From Erythrobacter sp. YT30 (lineage in GTDB: Bacteria; Pseudomonadota; Alphaproteobacteria; Sphingomonadales; Sphingomonadaceae): a DNA stretch of 64,000 nt. The notes under the pieces are model-generated. The model ran no database searches, was not told the DNA's origin, and was given only the letters and a program-made list of their open reading frames with translations. The translations under genes and the position numbers were made by a program. The stretch spans positions 248,001 to 312,000 of the forward strand of contig NZ_LMAF01000002.1 in the NCBI RefSeq assembly GCF_001542875.1. Direction: 5' to 3'. Below, in pieces: positions 7,333-16,006 of this stretch. Numbering within the stretch: the stretch's first letter is position 1; each line of letters opens with the position of its first letter.

Positions 7333-8148
7333 TTACCCCACAAACGCGCGTTCGATCACGAATTGGCCAGGCTTGTTGTTCGCGCCTTCTTCAAAGCCGC
7401 GCTTTTCGAGATCGGCTGCGTGATCCTTGATCATCGCCATTGATCCGCACAGCATCACGCGGTCTTCTTCGGGGACGAAACGCTGGGGGCCTTTGGATTG
7501 TTCAAACAGGCGGCCATCATCGATCAGCGTCTGGATGCGGCCCTGCATGCGGAAACTTTCGCGCGTCACTGTCGGCACATAGATAAAGCGTTCGCGGTCT
7601 TCATCTTCCAACAAGGGATCGCCTTCGAGCTTGCTTTCCAGCAATTCGCGATAGGCAAGATCGTTCACCTGACGCACTGAATGCACGACGATCACCTCAT
7701 CGAACATTGCATAGACTTCAGGATCGCGCGCAAGGCTCATGAACGGGGCAAGGCCTGTTCCGGTCGAAAGCATAAAGAGACGCTTTCCCGGAAGCAGCGC
7801 GTCGGTGACGAGAGTGCCCGTTGGCTTTTTGCCGAGATAGATCGGGTCGCCCACTTTAATGTGCTGGAGGCGCGAGGTCAGTGGACCATCTTCGACCTTG
7901 ATCGAGAGAAATTCGAGTTCCTCATCATAGCTGGGCGATGCCACCGAGTAAGCGCGCAAAAGCGGTTTGCCGTTCTCTTGTGGAAGGCCGATCATCACAA
8001 ATTCACCCGAACGGAAGCGAAAGCTTGCCGGGCGCGTGATCTTCAGGCTGAAAAGCGAATCGTTCCAGTGGTGAACATGCGTCACCGTCTCGACGGATAA
8101 AGCAGCGCTTTCGGTAAACTGATCGCGATCAAGAACGGGTTGGTTCAC
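7333..8148 (-). CDS. fpr: Ferredoxin--NADP+ reductase
   Basis: This 271-residue flavoprotein transfers electrons between NADPH and ferredoxin or flavodoxin. The FAD-binding barrel carries RAYSVASPS (the RxYS flavin motif) and the NADP domain opens with STGTGLAPFMS. LCGSMAMI lies near the C-terminus. The protein ends FVIERAFVG, a C-terminal extension after the usual aromatic position, as in bacterial subclass I FPRs. The length fits that group. It acts in the cytoplasm and could supply reduced ferredoxin for oxidative-stress response, Fe-S biogenesis or the dark-operative reductases encoded further right; the last link is inference. It is leftward, convergent with the Lrp gene. Confidence 0.9.
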   Translation of the reverse strand: MNQPVLDRDQFTESAALSVETVTHVHHWNDSLFSLKITRPASFRFRSGEFVMIGLPQENGKPLLRAYSVASPSYDEELEFLSIKVEDGPLTSRLQHIKVGDPIYLGKKPTGTLVTDALLPGKRLFMLSTGTGLAPFMSLARDPEVYAMFDEVIVVHSVRQVNDLAYRELLESKLEGDPLLEDEDRERFIYVPTVTRESFRMQGRIQTLIDDGRLFEQSKGPQRFVPEEDRVMLCGSMAMIKDHAADLEKRGFEEGANNKPGQFVIERAFVG

Positions 8149-8272
8149 GTAAAATAGCCTTCGGTGGGTGTCTCAATTGAGCGCGCAGATGGACCTTAGC
8201 GCTCGGCTCTTCAAGGTAGTTTAGTGATAAGGGGTGAAAGCGCGCCTTGCCCTCGCCCCTCTCTCGCGGACC

Positions 8273-9319
8273 TTAATTCCAGCCAGCACGATCGAAAATC
8301 TGCACGGCCTGCGTCTGGTTTTTGCCAAGCTCAGAAAGGTTGAGCGTATCGGGTACAAATTCGCCCAATTGCTCCACGGTTGAACTCGCGTCGGTCCTTT
8401 GCGCGGCTGGGTATTCATTGTTGCCGTCGGCAAAGTAGCGCTGAGCGCTTGTCGAAGTGAGGTATTCGAGGAAACGGATGGCGTTGTCGCGATTGGGCGC
8501 GGTTTTTACTAGCCCTGCCCCGCTGATATTGATGTGCGCCCCGGTGCCCGCCTGATTGGGGAAAATCACTCCGATTTGATCGAGCAATCCGGCCTTCTCC
8601 TCATCACCTGCATACCGCGCGAGGTAATAAGTATTGACGACAGAGATGTCGCATTCACCATTTGCGACGGCTTCGATATTGGCTGTATCATTGCCCTGCG
8701 GCGGGCGTTTGAAATTGGCGACAACGCCGCTTGCCCAGTCCTCGGCGCGGTCCGGACCATCATGCGCGATGATGCTGGAAAGGAGCGATATGTTGTAGAT
8801 GTTGGAGGAGGATCGCATGCAAATCTCGCCGCGATAGGCGGGGTCTGCGAGGTCCTGATATGTCGCAAGGCCTTCGGGCGCACCGGCTTCCTTGTTGTAG
8901 ATGATGACGCGCGCTCTTGTGGAAAGCCCGAACCACAGGCCATCGGGGTGGCGCAGATATTCGGGCAGGCGTTCGTTCAGGATTTCGCTTTCAACGGGGG
9001 CCAATATGCCCGCTTCTTCGGCGCGCCAGAGGCGACCTGCATCGACTGTAATCAGCAGGTCAGCTTGTGAAAACTCCCCCTCGCTCGCGATCCGCTCGAT
9101 AAGGGCATCAGCCTCGGCTTCGATGCGGTTTACCTCGATCCCGGTTTCGCGAGTGAAATCTTCATAAAGCGCAAGATCGGTGTCGTAATGGCGCGAGGAG
9201 TAGAGGTTTACCTCGCCGACGATTTCCGCTGCTTCGCCATTCTCACCCCCTTCTTCTGCACCTTGAGAGCAAGCTGCGAGTGTCAGAGCGCACAGCCCTG
9301 CGATCAATGTCTTTTTCAT
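8273..9319 (-). CDS. Ferric-iron ABC transporter, periplasmic binding lipoprotein
   Basis: A 348-residue extracellular solute-binding protein of the FbpA/FutA type. It begins with a lipoprotein signal (LCALTLAACSQ, lipobox ending at Cys), then a Glu/Gly-rich spacer and the family's opening strand VNLYSSRHYDTD. A SVVNTYYLARY segment supplies the paired tyrosines that coordinate ferric iron in this family. It should capture Fe3+ in the periplasm and deliver it to the permease encoded on the other strand at 10473-12161. The ATG at 9319 was chosen because GAGGGAA precedes it and the signal peptide starts there; a longer frame reaches 9358. It lies 62 bp downstream of the ATPase gene, in the same leftward operon. 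Confidence 0.88.
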   Translation of the reverse strand: MKKTLIAGLCALTLAACSQGAEEGGENGEAAEIVGEVNLYSSRHYDTDLALYEDFTRETGIEVNRIEAEADALIERIASEGEFSQADLLITVDAGRLWRAEEAGILAPVESEILNERLPEYLRHPDGLWFGLSTRARVIIYNKEAGAPEGLATYQDLADPAYRGEICMRSSSNIYNISLLSSIIAHDGPDRAEDWASGVVANFKRPPQGNDTANIEAVANGECDISVVNTYYLARYAGDEEKAGLLDQIGVIFPNQAGTGAHINISGAGLVKTAPNRDNAIRFLEYLTSTSAQRYFADGNNEYPAAQRTDASSTVEQLGEFVPDTLNLSELGKNQTQAVQIFDRAGWN

Positions 9320-9381
9320 GGAAATTCCCTCGTCCGAGTATTTGCGAGTGATTTGCATTATTATTTTGATCCGCGCAAGAC

Positions 9382-10401
9382 TTAATCGCGCGCAAAGGCT
9401 CTGATGCTCCCCGCATCGGGCACCAGCCGGTATCGTTGATTAAGATCAATTGGCGCGCGCGTTTCGACCGTGATTTCGTTTCCCTGCTCGTCTGCCAAGG
9501 CCACCCGGGAGGCTGCGCCCATCAGGTGATGATCGCGCACGATAAGCCCGTTTTCATCCTCTGCCAGGCGCACCGCATCAGCGTAGATCAACAGGTCAAA
9601 TTCGTCCGCGTCAGGCAAAGGTCCGGCGACACTTTCGGCATCAAACGTCCCGAAATCGCATTCCACGCCTGCGCCTGCGCGCCAGCCGGAGACAATCTGA
9701 GCGCCGCCGAAAATCGCTCCGACCGATGGTGCGGCGGGTGCTTCGTGCAGCTCAGCAGGGGTGCCGAATTGGACGATCCTGCCCGCTTCCATCACCGCAA
9801 TGCGGTCTGCCATGTCGAGCGCTTCGTCCGGATCATGCGTGACCAAAAGCGTCGTCGTTTCACTTGCGCGCAGGACCCGGCGGCAATCGCGTCGCAGCTT
9901 GCGCCGCAGGACGATATCGACGCTGGCAAAGGGTTCATCCATCAGCAGCACTGGCGGCTCAGGCGCCATTGCGCGGGCCAGAGCAGCGCGTTGCTGCTGA
10001 CCGCCCGAAAGCTCATGCGGATAGCGGCCGCCAAGCCCCGAAAGCCCGACCTGTTCGAGCCATCCCTCAACCTCTCCCCGGCGCCCGCGTGGCAGGCCAA
10101 AACCCACATTTTTTGCAAGCGTCATGTGCGGAAACAGCGCGCCGTCCTGAAACATCAGCCCCACAGGCCGCGCCTCGGGCGGTGGGCTTTGCTTCTCATC
10201 GGCAAGCACTTCCCCGCCGCAATGAATGCTGCCCGCTTGCACTTTCAAAAGCCCCGCTGCGAGCCCAAGCAAGGTTGACTTCCCGCAACCCGACGCGCCA
10301 AGCAGGCAGGTAATCTCACCGGCAGGCGCTGTGAAATTGATATCCTTCAACGCCTCCACGTCACCGTAAGCATGGGCAATATGGCGAAATTCAAGCGACA
10401 T
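9382..10401 (-). CDS. Ferric-iron ABC transporter, ATP-binding subunit
   Basis: A 339-residue ABC ATPase of the FbpC/AfuC group within the CUT1/iron family. Walker A (GASGCGKST), Q-loop region (LMFQDGALFP), signature LSGGQQQR, Walker B (VLLMDEPFA) and H-loop (LLVTHD) are all intact. A C-terminal TOBE-like regulatory domain of about 100 residues follows. It drives iron import through the two-domain permease encoded divergently next door. The start is taken at the ATG at 10401 (MSLEFRHIAHAYG); the frame extends to 10443 but that would run into the divergent gene's leader. The binding-protein gene follows in the same transcript. Confidence 0.9.
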   Translation of the reverse strand: MSLEFRHIAHAYGDVEALKDINFTAPAGEITCLLGASGCGKSTLLGLAAGLLKVQAGSIHCGGEVLADEKQSPPPEARPVGLMFQDGALFPHMTLAKNVGFGLPRGRRGEVEGWLEQVGLSGLGGRYPHELSGGQQQRAALARAMAPEPPVLLMDEPFASVDIVLRRKLRRDCRRVLRASETTTLLVTHDPDEALDMADRIAVMEAGRIVQFGTPAELHEAPAAPSVGAIFGGAQIVSGWRAGAGVECDFGTFDAESVAGPLPDADEFDLLIYADAVRLAEDENGLIVRDHHLMGAASRVALADEQGNEITVETRAPIDLNQRYRLVPDAGSIRAFARD

Positions 10402-10472
10402 GGATGTTTGCGGACTTGTCCCGGATGGCAAAGGTGGCGGCAAAGATGAAGCGCCGCTTTAGGCAGGTGAGC

Positions 10473-12161
10473 ATGGCGGGGGCAAGCGGAGATGGCGTTT
10501 CCGATGCTTCTCGCATTGCGGAAGGGCGCGCGCTAGCTGTCACGCTTGATCGCTGGACTATTGCCGCGCTTATCATCGCCGTGCTTGCTGCCGTGCCGAT
10601 CATCGCAGTCCTGTTCGCCATACCTTTGGGCGAAAGCGCGCTGATCAGCCATTTGATGAGCACTGTCCTGCCGCGCTATATCGCCAACACAGCGGCGCTG
10701 ATGGCGATTGCTGGCGGTATTGCAGTGGTGATCGGCACGGGCTGCGCGTGGCTCGTCAGCGCGGCTGAATTTCCGGGAAGGCGCGTCCTTTCATGGGCGC
10801 TCATCCTGCCGCTGGCCGTGCCCGCCTATATCGGAGCCTATCTTTATGCCGATTTGCTCGATTTTTCAGGGCCAGTGCAGTCGGGCCTTCGCGCGGTGAC
10901 GGGTTGGGAAGTGGGTGACTACTCCTTCCCGCAGATCCGCTCGCTATGGGGCGGCGGTGCGATCCTCGGGCTTGTCCTTTACCCTTATGTCTACCTTCTC
11001 ACCCGCGCCTCTTTTGCAACTCAAAGCATTGCGCAATTCCAGGCCGCGCGCAGTTTGGGCGCACGGCCATGGGTGGCTTTCACCCGCATCGCCTTGCCCG
11101 GAGCGCGCCCAGCAATTGCTGGGGGTCTGGCGCTTGTCCTGATGGAGGTGCTCGCCGATTTCGGGGTCGCCGATTACTTCGCGATCCCGACATTCAGCAC
11201 CGGCATCTTCAGAAGCTGGCTCGCCATGGGGGACAAGCAGGCGGCGATGGGATTGGCTGCAATGATGCTGGTGTTCGTGATCGCGCTTGTCACGTTTGAG
11301 GCGATGACACGGGGCGGCAGCAGTGAGAGCCGCGACGGATTGGGCGCGCGCGCCGGGGCAGAGCCGCTGGTCGCGCTTTCGCCCATGGGCAAGGCCTTGG
11401 CGCTGATCGCATGCCTTTTGCCGGTGCTGTTGGGCTTCGTAATCCCAGCCCTTACCCTCGCCGGCATGGCGGTGACCGACCCTGCCATCGCCGCCGCGCG
11501 CGATCTCGCCGACTACGCTAGCGGCAGCCTGTGGCTCGGTATCGCGAGCGCGCTTGTGTGCTGCCTTGCCGCCCTGCTTCTGGTGTTTGCTAAGACTCGA
11601 TCGAACAGCCTTTTGACGCGCGGCACCATCCGCATTGCGACCCTTGGCTATGCCCTGCCAGGCGCGCTTCTTGCCGTCGGCCTCCTCTCGCCATTGGGCG
11701 CTTTCGACCAGACGCTCACTCGCGCGGTGCGCGATGGCACATCCTATACCGGCGGTCTGCTGCTGACGGGGACCAGCCTTATCCTCATCTACGCGCTTTC
11801 GGTTCGCTTTCTCACCGTCGCCTACAACGCCTTGGATAGCGGCATGGCGAAAATCCCGCCTTCGCTCGATGCCGCGGCTCGATCGCTCGGTGCCCGTCCC
11901 GCTCGCGTCCTCGCGCGCATCTATGTGCCCCTGCTCAGCCCCAGCCTCGCTGCTGCAGGAGCTTTAGTGCTGATTGATACGCTGCGCGAGCTTCCCGCAA
12001 CGCTTATCCTGCGGCCATTCAATCTCGAGACGCTGGCAACCCGCACCTATCGCCTCGCCAGCGATGAACGCTTGGTCGAGGCCTCAATCCCTGCGCTCAT
12101 CCTGCTTGCAGCGGGATTGCTGCCCGTCCTTCTGCTCAGCCGAACCGGAAAACGCGGCTGA
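10473..12161 (+). CDS. Ferric-iron ABC transporter, fused two-domain permease
   Basis: Membrane permease of about 562 residues with two tandem BPD-transp-1 domains, the arrangement of FbpB. Each half carries an EAA-type loop that docks the ATPase: AARSLGARPWVAFTRIALPGARPA in the first, and AARSLGARPARVLARIYVPLL in the second. Roughly twelve hydrophobic segments are visible. The gene is divergent from the ATPase and binding-protein genes. Starts at 10404 and 10446 are also open; I prefer the ATG at 10473 because AGGTGAGC precedes it and the first membrane segment then begins about 27 residues in. The 72 bp between the divergent starts should hold promoters for both operons. Iron supply is relevant to the Fe-S and diiron enzymes encoded downstream. 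Confidence 0.85.
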   Translation: MAGASGDGVSDASRIAEGRALAVTLDRWTIAALIIAVLAAVPIIAVLFAIPLGESALISHLMSTVLPRYIANTAALMAIAGGIAVVIGTGCAWLVSAAEFPGRRVLSWALILPLAVPAYIGAYLYADLLDFSGPVQSGLRAVTGWEVGDYSFPQIRSLWGGGAILGLVLYPYVYLLTRASFATQSIAQFQAARSLGARPWVAFTRIALPGARPAIAGGLALVLMEVLADFGVADYFAIPTFSTGIFRSWLAMGDKQAAMGLAAMMLVFVIALVTFEAMTRGGSSESRDGLGARAGAEPLVALSPMGKALALIACLLPVLLGFVIPALTLAGMAVTDPAIAAARDLADYASGSLWLGIASALVCCLAALLLVFAKTRSNSLLTRGTIRIATLGYALPGALLAVGLLSPLGAFDQTLTRAVRDGTSYTGGLLLTGTSLILIYALSVRFLTVAYNALDSGMAKIPPSLDAAARSLGARPARVLARIYVPLLSPSLAAAGALVLIDTLRELPATLILRPFNLETLATRTYRLASDERLVEASIPALILLAAGLLPVLLLSRTGKRG

Positions 12162-12233
12162 CGCAGCAAGTGTCAGGCAAAATTGTCACTAGCGCTTGTC
12201 CAATGCTTCAGAAGCGTCCAAAAGGCCTGAGAA

Positions 12234-13235
12234 ATGGCGCGTTTTCCCTTTTCAGCCATCGTCGGACAGGACGAGATGAAGCAGGCTTTGCTGATTGCCG
12301 CGGTCGATCCGGGCATTGGCGGAGTGATGGTGTTTGGCGACCGAGGCACCGGCAAATCGACAGCCGCGCGCGCTTTGGCAGGTCTATTGCCACCCATCAC
12401 GGCGATCAAAGACTGCCCCTATGGCTGCTCGGCTGACGACAAGGAGCGTTACCCCGATGTCTGCGGCACAGGATCTTTGCGAAAGCGGCCCGTACCCTTC
12501 ATCGACATGCCCTTGGGAGCAACAGAGGATCGGGTGATCGGCTCGCTCGATCTGGAGCGCGCTTTGCGCTCGGGCGAGAAGGGATTTGAGCCTGGCCTTC
12601 TGGCCAAGGCGCATCGCGGATTTCTCTATATCGACGAGATCAACCTGCTCGAAGATCACTTGGTCGATCTGCTTTTGGACGTGGCAGCATCGGGGGAGAA
12701 CGTGGTCGAGCGCGAGGGACTTTCGGTCCGTCACCCTGCCAAGTTTGTGCTGATCGGCAGCGGAAACCCCGAAGAAGGCGAACTGCGCCCGCAATTGCTC
12801 GACCGGTTTGGCCTATCGGTCGATGTGCGCACCCCGCCAGAGATCGAAACACGTATCGTGATCATGAAACGCGTCGCGGAAAATGAAAGCGATCCTGCTG
12901 CTTTCGCTGAAAAATGGTCAGCGGAGGACGCTAAGATCCTCAAGCAAATCGCGCGCGGGAAGACCAAATTGGCGAAACTTGAGCCGGGCGAAGATCTGCT
13001 GCGCGATTGTGCGGAATTGTGCCTTGCCGTGGGCGCGGATGGCCTTCGCGGCGAGCTGACCCTCATGCGAGCGGCGCGCGCCTTTGCCGCGCTCAGCAAT
13101 GCCAAATCGGTGCGGCGTGAGCACCTGGTTGCAATTGCTCCTCTTGCTTTGCGCCACCGCCTGCGCCGCGATGTGCTGGATGAAACAGGATCGACAGTGC
13201 GCATAACTCGCGCGCTCGATGAATTGTTCGGATGA
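12234..13235 (+). CDS. bchI: Magnesium chelatase subunit I
   Basis: This 333-residue AAA+ ATPase works with BchD and BchH to insert Mg2+ into protoporphyrin IX, the committed step of bacteriochlorophyll synthesis. Walker A is GDRGTGKST (residues 35-43). Walker B lies in FLYIDEINLLE, and the sensor/arginine-finger region in IGSGNPEEGELRPQLLDRFG is typical of BchI/ChlI. The cysteine-containing insert DCPYGCSADD seen in this family is present. The start ATG at 12234 has a weak AAAAGG upstream. bchD overlaps by 4 bp. A direct repeat TGTCA-N8-TGTCA at 12171-12188 lies just upstream but does not form the palindrome expected for PpsR. Confidence 0.96.
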   Translation: MARFPFSAIVGQDEMKQALLIAAVDPGIGGVMVFGDRGTGKSTAARALAGLLPPITAIKDCPYGCSADDKERYPDVCGTGSLRKRPVPFIDMPLGATEDRVIGSLDLERALRSGEKGFEPGLLAKAHRGFLYIDEINLLEDHLVDLLLDVAASGENVVEREGLSVRHPAKFVLIGSGNPEEGELRPQLLDRFGLSVDVRTPPEIETRIVIMKRVAENESDPAAFAEKWSAEDAKILKQIARGKTKLAKLEPGEDLLRDCAELCLAVGADGLRGELTLMRAARAFAALSNAKSVRREHLVAIAPLALRHRLRRDVLDETGSTVRITRALDELFG

Positions 13236-14935
13236 TCGACCAACGCGCATCGGATCCGATAGACGATGCCTTGATCGCCGCCCGCCTCTTTGCCTCACAT
13301 CCGCACCTGTTCGGCGGGATGGTGCTGCGCGGTGCGGGCCCTGCGCGCGATGCTCTTCTCAGCGCGATTGCGGGCGTAATCCCCTGTCGCCGTCTGCCGG
13401 GACATATCGACGATACGCGGCTGATGGGCGGGATCGACATCGCGGCAAGCCTCGCCAGCGGAAAGCCGGTCAAGCAAAAGGGCTTGCTGGCCGAGGCGAA
13501 AGGCGGCGCCTTGGTGCTGCCCATGGCGGAACGGTGCGAGGCTGCGCTTGCCGGGCGATTAGCGCAGGCTCTGGATGCGGATGAGGCGGCCTTGATCCTG
13601 CTCGATGATGGCAACAATGATGACGATGCGCCGCCCCAGGCCCTGACCGAAAGACTGGCGTTTTCCTTAGATCTTTCCGCCTCGCGGCGATGGCAGGACG
13701 TGGCCTTACCTCCGCCACACAAAACGCCTTCGGCCAAGGTCGCACCGCTTGGCTCTGACGGCACGGTGGCACTCGCAAACACGGCTGCAGCGCTCGGCAT
13801 TGTGGGACTTCGCCCGCTAATATTCGCAAGCCATGCCGCAAGAGCCCATGCTTCGCTTAAAGGCCGCAGCGAAGCCATTGACGCCGATCTTGCGGCTGCC
13901 GTCCGTCTGGTGCTCGCACCGCGCGCGACGCAGCTTCCTCAGCCGCAAGATCAGGAGCAGCCGCCCGAACCTCCACCGCCTCCCTCAGATAATCCCGGTG
14001 ACGAACCGAAGGATAACGACACCCAACAGCCTGATGGCCCGCTCGAAGATATGCTGGTCGAGGCCGCGCTCGCCGCGATCCCAGCCGACCTGATCGCGCA
14101 GCTTGCCCAAGGAAATGCGCCGCGCCGTGCTGGGATGAGCGGATCGGGGCAGAACAAGAAATCGGGCCTTCGCGGCAAGCCATTGGGCGCGCGGCCCGGA
14201 ATGCCGCGTGGGGGCGCTCGCTTGGCTCTCATCGACACATTGCGCGCCGCTGTCCCATGGCAGGAGGTGCGCCGGACTGAAATGGGGCGTGAGGTCGGTG
14301 ACGCCACCTCAGCCATACAGGTTCGCAAGGACGATTTGCGCATTCGCCGTTTTGAAGAGAAATCTGCGCGCGTCACTATCTTTGCGGTCGATGCCTCGGG
14401 CTCCGCCGCTGCTGCTCGCCTCGCCGAGGCAAAGGGCGCTGTGGAACTGATGCTGGCACAGGCCTATGTTACGCGCTCCGAAGTTGCGCTGATCGCCTTT
14501 CGCGGAGAAAGCGCCGAACTGCTGCTCCCCCCAACCCGCTCGCTAACCCGTGCGCGGCGCGCCTTGGCAGAATTGCCCGGAGGCGGCGGGACACCGCTCG
14601 CCATGGGGCTCAATGCAGCGCGCGAAACCGCTGAGGCCGTGATAGCGCGCGGGCGCACGGCAAGCGTCATCGTACTCACCGATGGCCGCGCGAACATCGC
14701 CGCCGATGGCACTCCGGGGCGCAAACAGGCAGGCGAAGATGCCGAAGCCGCCGCCAAAGCCATTGCGCGCGCAGGGATTGAGGCGCTGGTGGTCGATATC
14801 GCCGCAAGACCGGGACGCGAGGGGCCGCAATTGGCACAGGCCATGGGCGCACGTTTCCTCGCCCTTCCCCGCGCCGATGCAAAGGCGCTCCATGCCGCTA
14901 TCGATACCAGCACGCGGGCCAAAGAGCCGGCATGA
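13232..14935 (+). CDS. bchD: Magnesium chelatase subunit D
   Basis: This 567-residue subunit pairs with BchI as the platform of the Mg-chelatase motor. The N-terminal half is a degenerate AAA+ module without a Walker A lysine motif, as usual for BchD. A linker rich in Pro, Gln and Asp (around PPEPPPPPSDNPGDEP) separates it from a C-terminal von Willebrand A domain with a MIDAS motif VDASGSA and a later TDGRAN. The length matches alphaproteobacterial BchD. The start overlaps the bchI stop by 4 bp and the stop overlaps bchO by 4 bp, indicating translational coupling in a bchIDO operon. Confidence 0.95.
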   Translation: MIDQRASDPIDDALIAARLFASHPHLFGGMVLRGAGPARDALLSAIAGVIPCRRLPGHIDDTRLMGGIDIAASLASGKPVKQKGLLAEAKGGALVLPMAERCEAALAGRLAQALDADEAALILLDDGNNDDDAPPQALTERLAFSLDLSASRRWQDVALPPPHKTPSAKVAPLGSDGTVALANTAAALGIVGLRPLIFASHAARAHASLKGRSEAIDADLAAAVRLVLAPRATQLPQPQDQEQPPEPPPPPSDNPGDEPKDNDTQQPDGPLEDMLVEAALAAIPADLIAQLAQGNAPRRAGMSGSGQNKKSGLRGKPLGARPGMPRGGARLALIDTLRAAVPWQEVRRTEMGREVGDATSAIQVRKDDLRIRRFEEKSARVTIFAVDASGSAAAARLAEAKGAVELMLAQAYVTRSEVALIAFRGESAELLLPPTRSLTRARRALAELPGGGGTPLAMGLNAARETAEAVIARGRTASVIVLTDGRANIAADGTPGRKQAGEDAEAAAKAIARAGIEALVVDIAARPGREGPQLAQAMGARFLALPRADAKALHAAIDTSTRAKEPA

Positions 14936-15834
14936 GCCGCCCTCTCGCCTGGAGCCGTGAAGGATTGATCTGGCCGCATCGCGAGGTAAGCAAGTTTATC
15001 CCGTCAGGTGGCGCGAAATGGCACGTGCAGCGTATGGGAGATGCCGCGAACCCGCCGCTTTTGCTGCTCCATGGCACGGGCGCGTCGGTGCATTCATGGC
15101 GTTCGCTTGCGCCTCTGCTGGCTGCCGACCACCAAGTCATCGCGATGGATTTGCCCCGCCACGGCTTCACATCGGGACATGGGCCTGAGCAGACCTCGCT
15201 GCCCGGAATGGCAGGCGAGATCGCGCGGCTGCTCGGCACGCTAGATGTGGAACCCAGCGCCATAATCGGCCATTCGGCAGGCGCGGCGCTGGCGCTGCAA
15301 CTCGCGCTCGATCATGGATATGAAGGCCCTATCATCGGGCTCAATTCCGCGCTTCGGCCCTTTCCCGGCCCTGCCGCTCAGATCTTCCCGGCGATTGCCA
15401 AGGTGCTGTTTGTCAATCCGCTTGTCCCGCGGATATTCTCAGGCGCAGCATCCCTGCCTGGCGAAGCGGAGCGATTCCTCGCCCGCGCCACCGGCTCTCA
15501 AATCGATGCAGAAGGTCTTGCCTGCTACACCGAGCTGCTGCGCAATTCGCGCCATACGAAAGGCGCGCTCGCGATGATGGCGAACTGGGATTTGCCGACG
15601 CTTCGCACGCGGATGAAGGAGATCGACAATCGGGTGCACCTTATCCACTCGGACAAGGACAAGGCGATCCCGCTCGACTGGGCAAAAGAGGCGGATGGCT
15701 GGCTCCCCAATTCCTCGCTCGAAGTGCTGGACGGTCTCGGCCATCTCGCGCACGAGGAAGATGCGAGGCGCGTCATGGCGCTGATCAACCCGATCCTGAG
15801 CGCGCAGGCGGCAAACCAGAAGGTGGCCCCGTGA
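14932..15834 (+). CDS. bchO: BchO, alpha/beta-hydrolase associated with Mg chelatase
   Basis: A 300-residue alpha/beta-hydrolase-fold protein. LLLLHGTGASVHSW carries the oxyanion region, GHSAGAA the nucleophile elbow with its serine, and GLGHLAHEED the catalytic histidine. BchO is a conserved third member of bchIDO operons in purple bacteria; its precise role is not settled, with a chelatase-accessory or porphyrin-handling function generally proposed. The start overlaps bchD by 4 bp. A 54-residue open frame overlaps the 3' end by 4 bp. Confidence 0.92.
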   Translation: MSRPLAWSREGLIWPHREVSKFIPSGGAKWHVQRMGDAANPPLLLLHGTGASVHSWRSLAPLLAADHQVIAMDLPRHGFTSGHGPEQTSLPGMAGEIARLLGTLDVEPSAIIGHSAGAALALQLALDHGYEGPIIGLNSALRPFPGPAAQIFPAIAKVLFVNPLVPRIFSGAASLPGEAERFLARATGSQIDAEGLACYTELLRNSRHTKGALAMMANWDLPTLRTRMKEIDNRVHLIHSDKDKAIPLDWAKEADGWLPNSSLEVLDGLGHLAHEEDARRVMALINPILSAQAANQKVAP

Positions 15835-15995
15835 ATTTCGGCTGGATCGAGATTATCCTGTTTTACGGTTTGGCCGTGGGCCTTGCCGCCTGGCAATACT
15901 GGAAGACAGACAAGGAGCTGAAAGCGACGCGCGCCAAGCGTCTTGAAGAAGAAGCAAAGGCGAAAGCCGAAGAGGATGAGCCACCCTCAGACTGA
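15831..15995 (+). CDS. Small single-pass membrane protein downstream of bchO
   Basis: A 54-residue frame beginning with GTG that overlaps the bchO stop as GTGA, so it is probably translated by coupling with bchO. An N-terminal hydrophobic segment (IEIILFYGLAVGLAAWQYW) is followed by a highly charged helix (KTDKELKATRAKRLEEEAKAKAEED), giving an N-out, C-in single-pass architecture or a membrane-tethered coiled helix. It ends 11 bp from the convergent crtC stop. I do not know a named family. The position after bchIDO suggests a role in chelatase localisation or pigment-protein assembly, which is inference. Confidence 0.65.
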   Translation: MNFGWIEIILFYGLAVGLAAWQYWKTDKELKATRAKRLEEEAKAKAEEDEPPSD

Positions 15996-16006
15996 CTTTC
16001 GAGCGT

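Noticed and set aside
9436..10278. A 280-codon open frame on the plus strand
   Set aside because: Antisense to the iron-transporter ATPase with intact Walker and signature motifs; no recognisable domain of its own.
12171..12188. PpsR-like site upstream of bchI (TGTCA-N8-TGTCA)
   Set aside because: The half-sites are in direct, not inverted, orientation and the right half reads TCA instead of ACA, so it does not meet the consensus.
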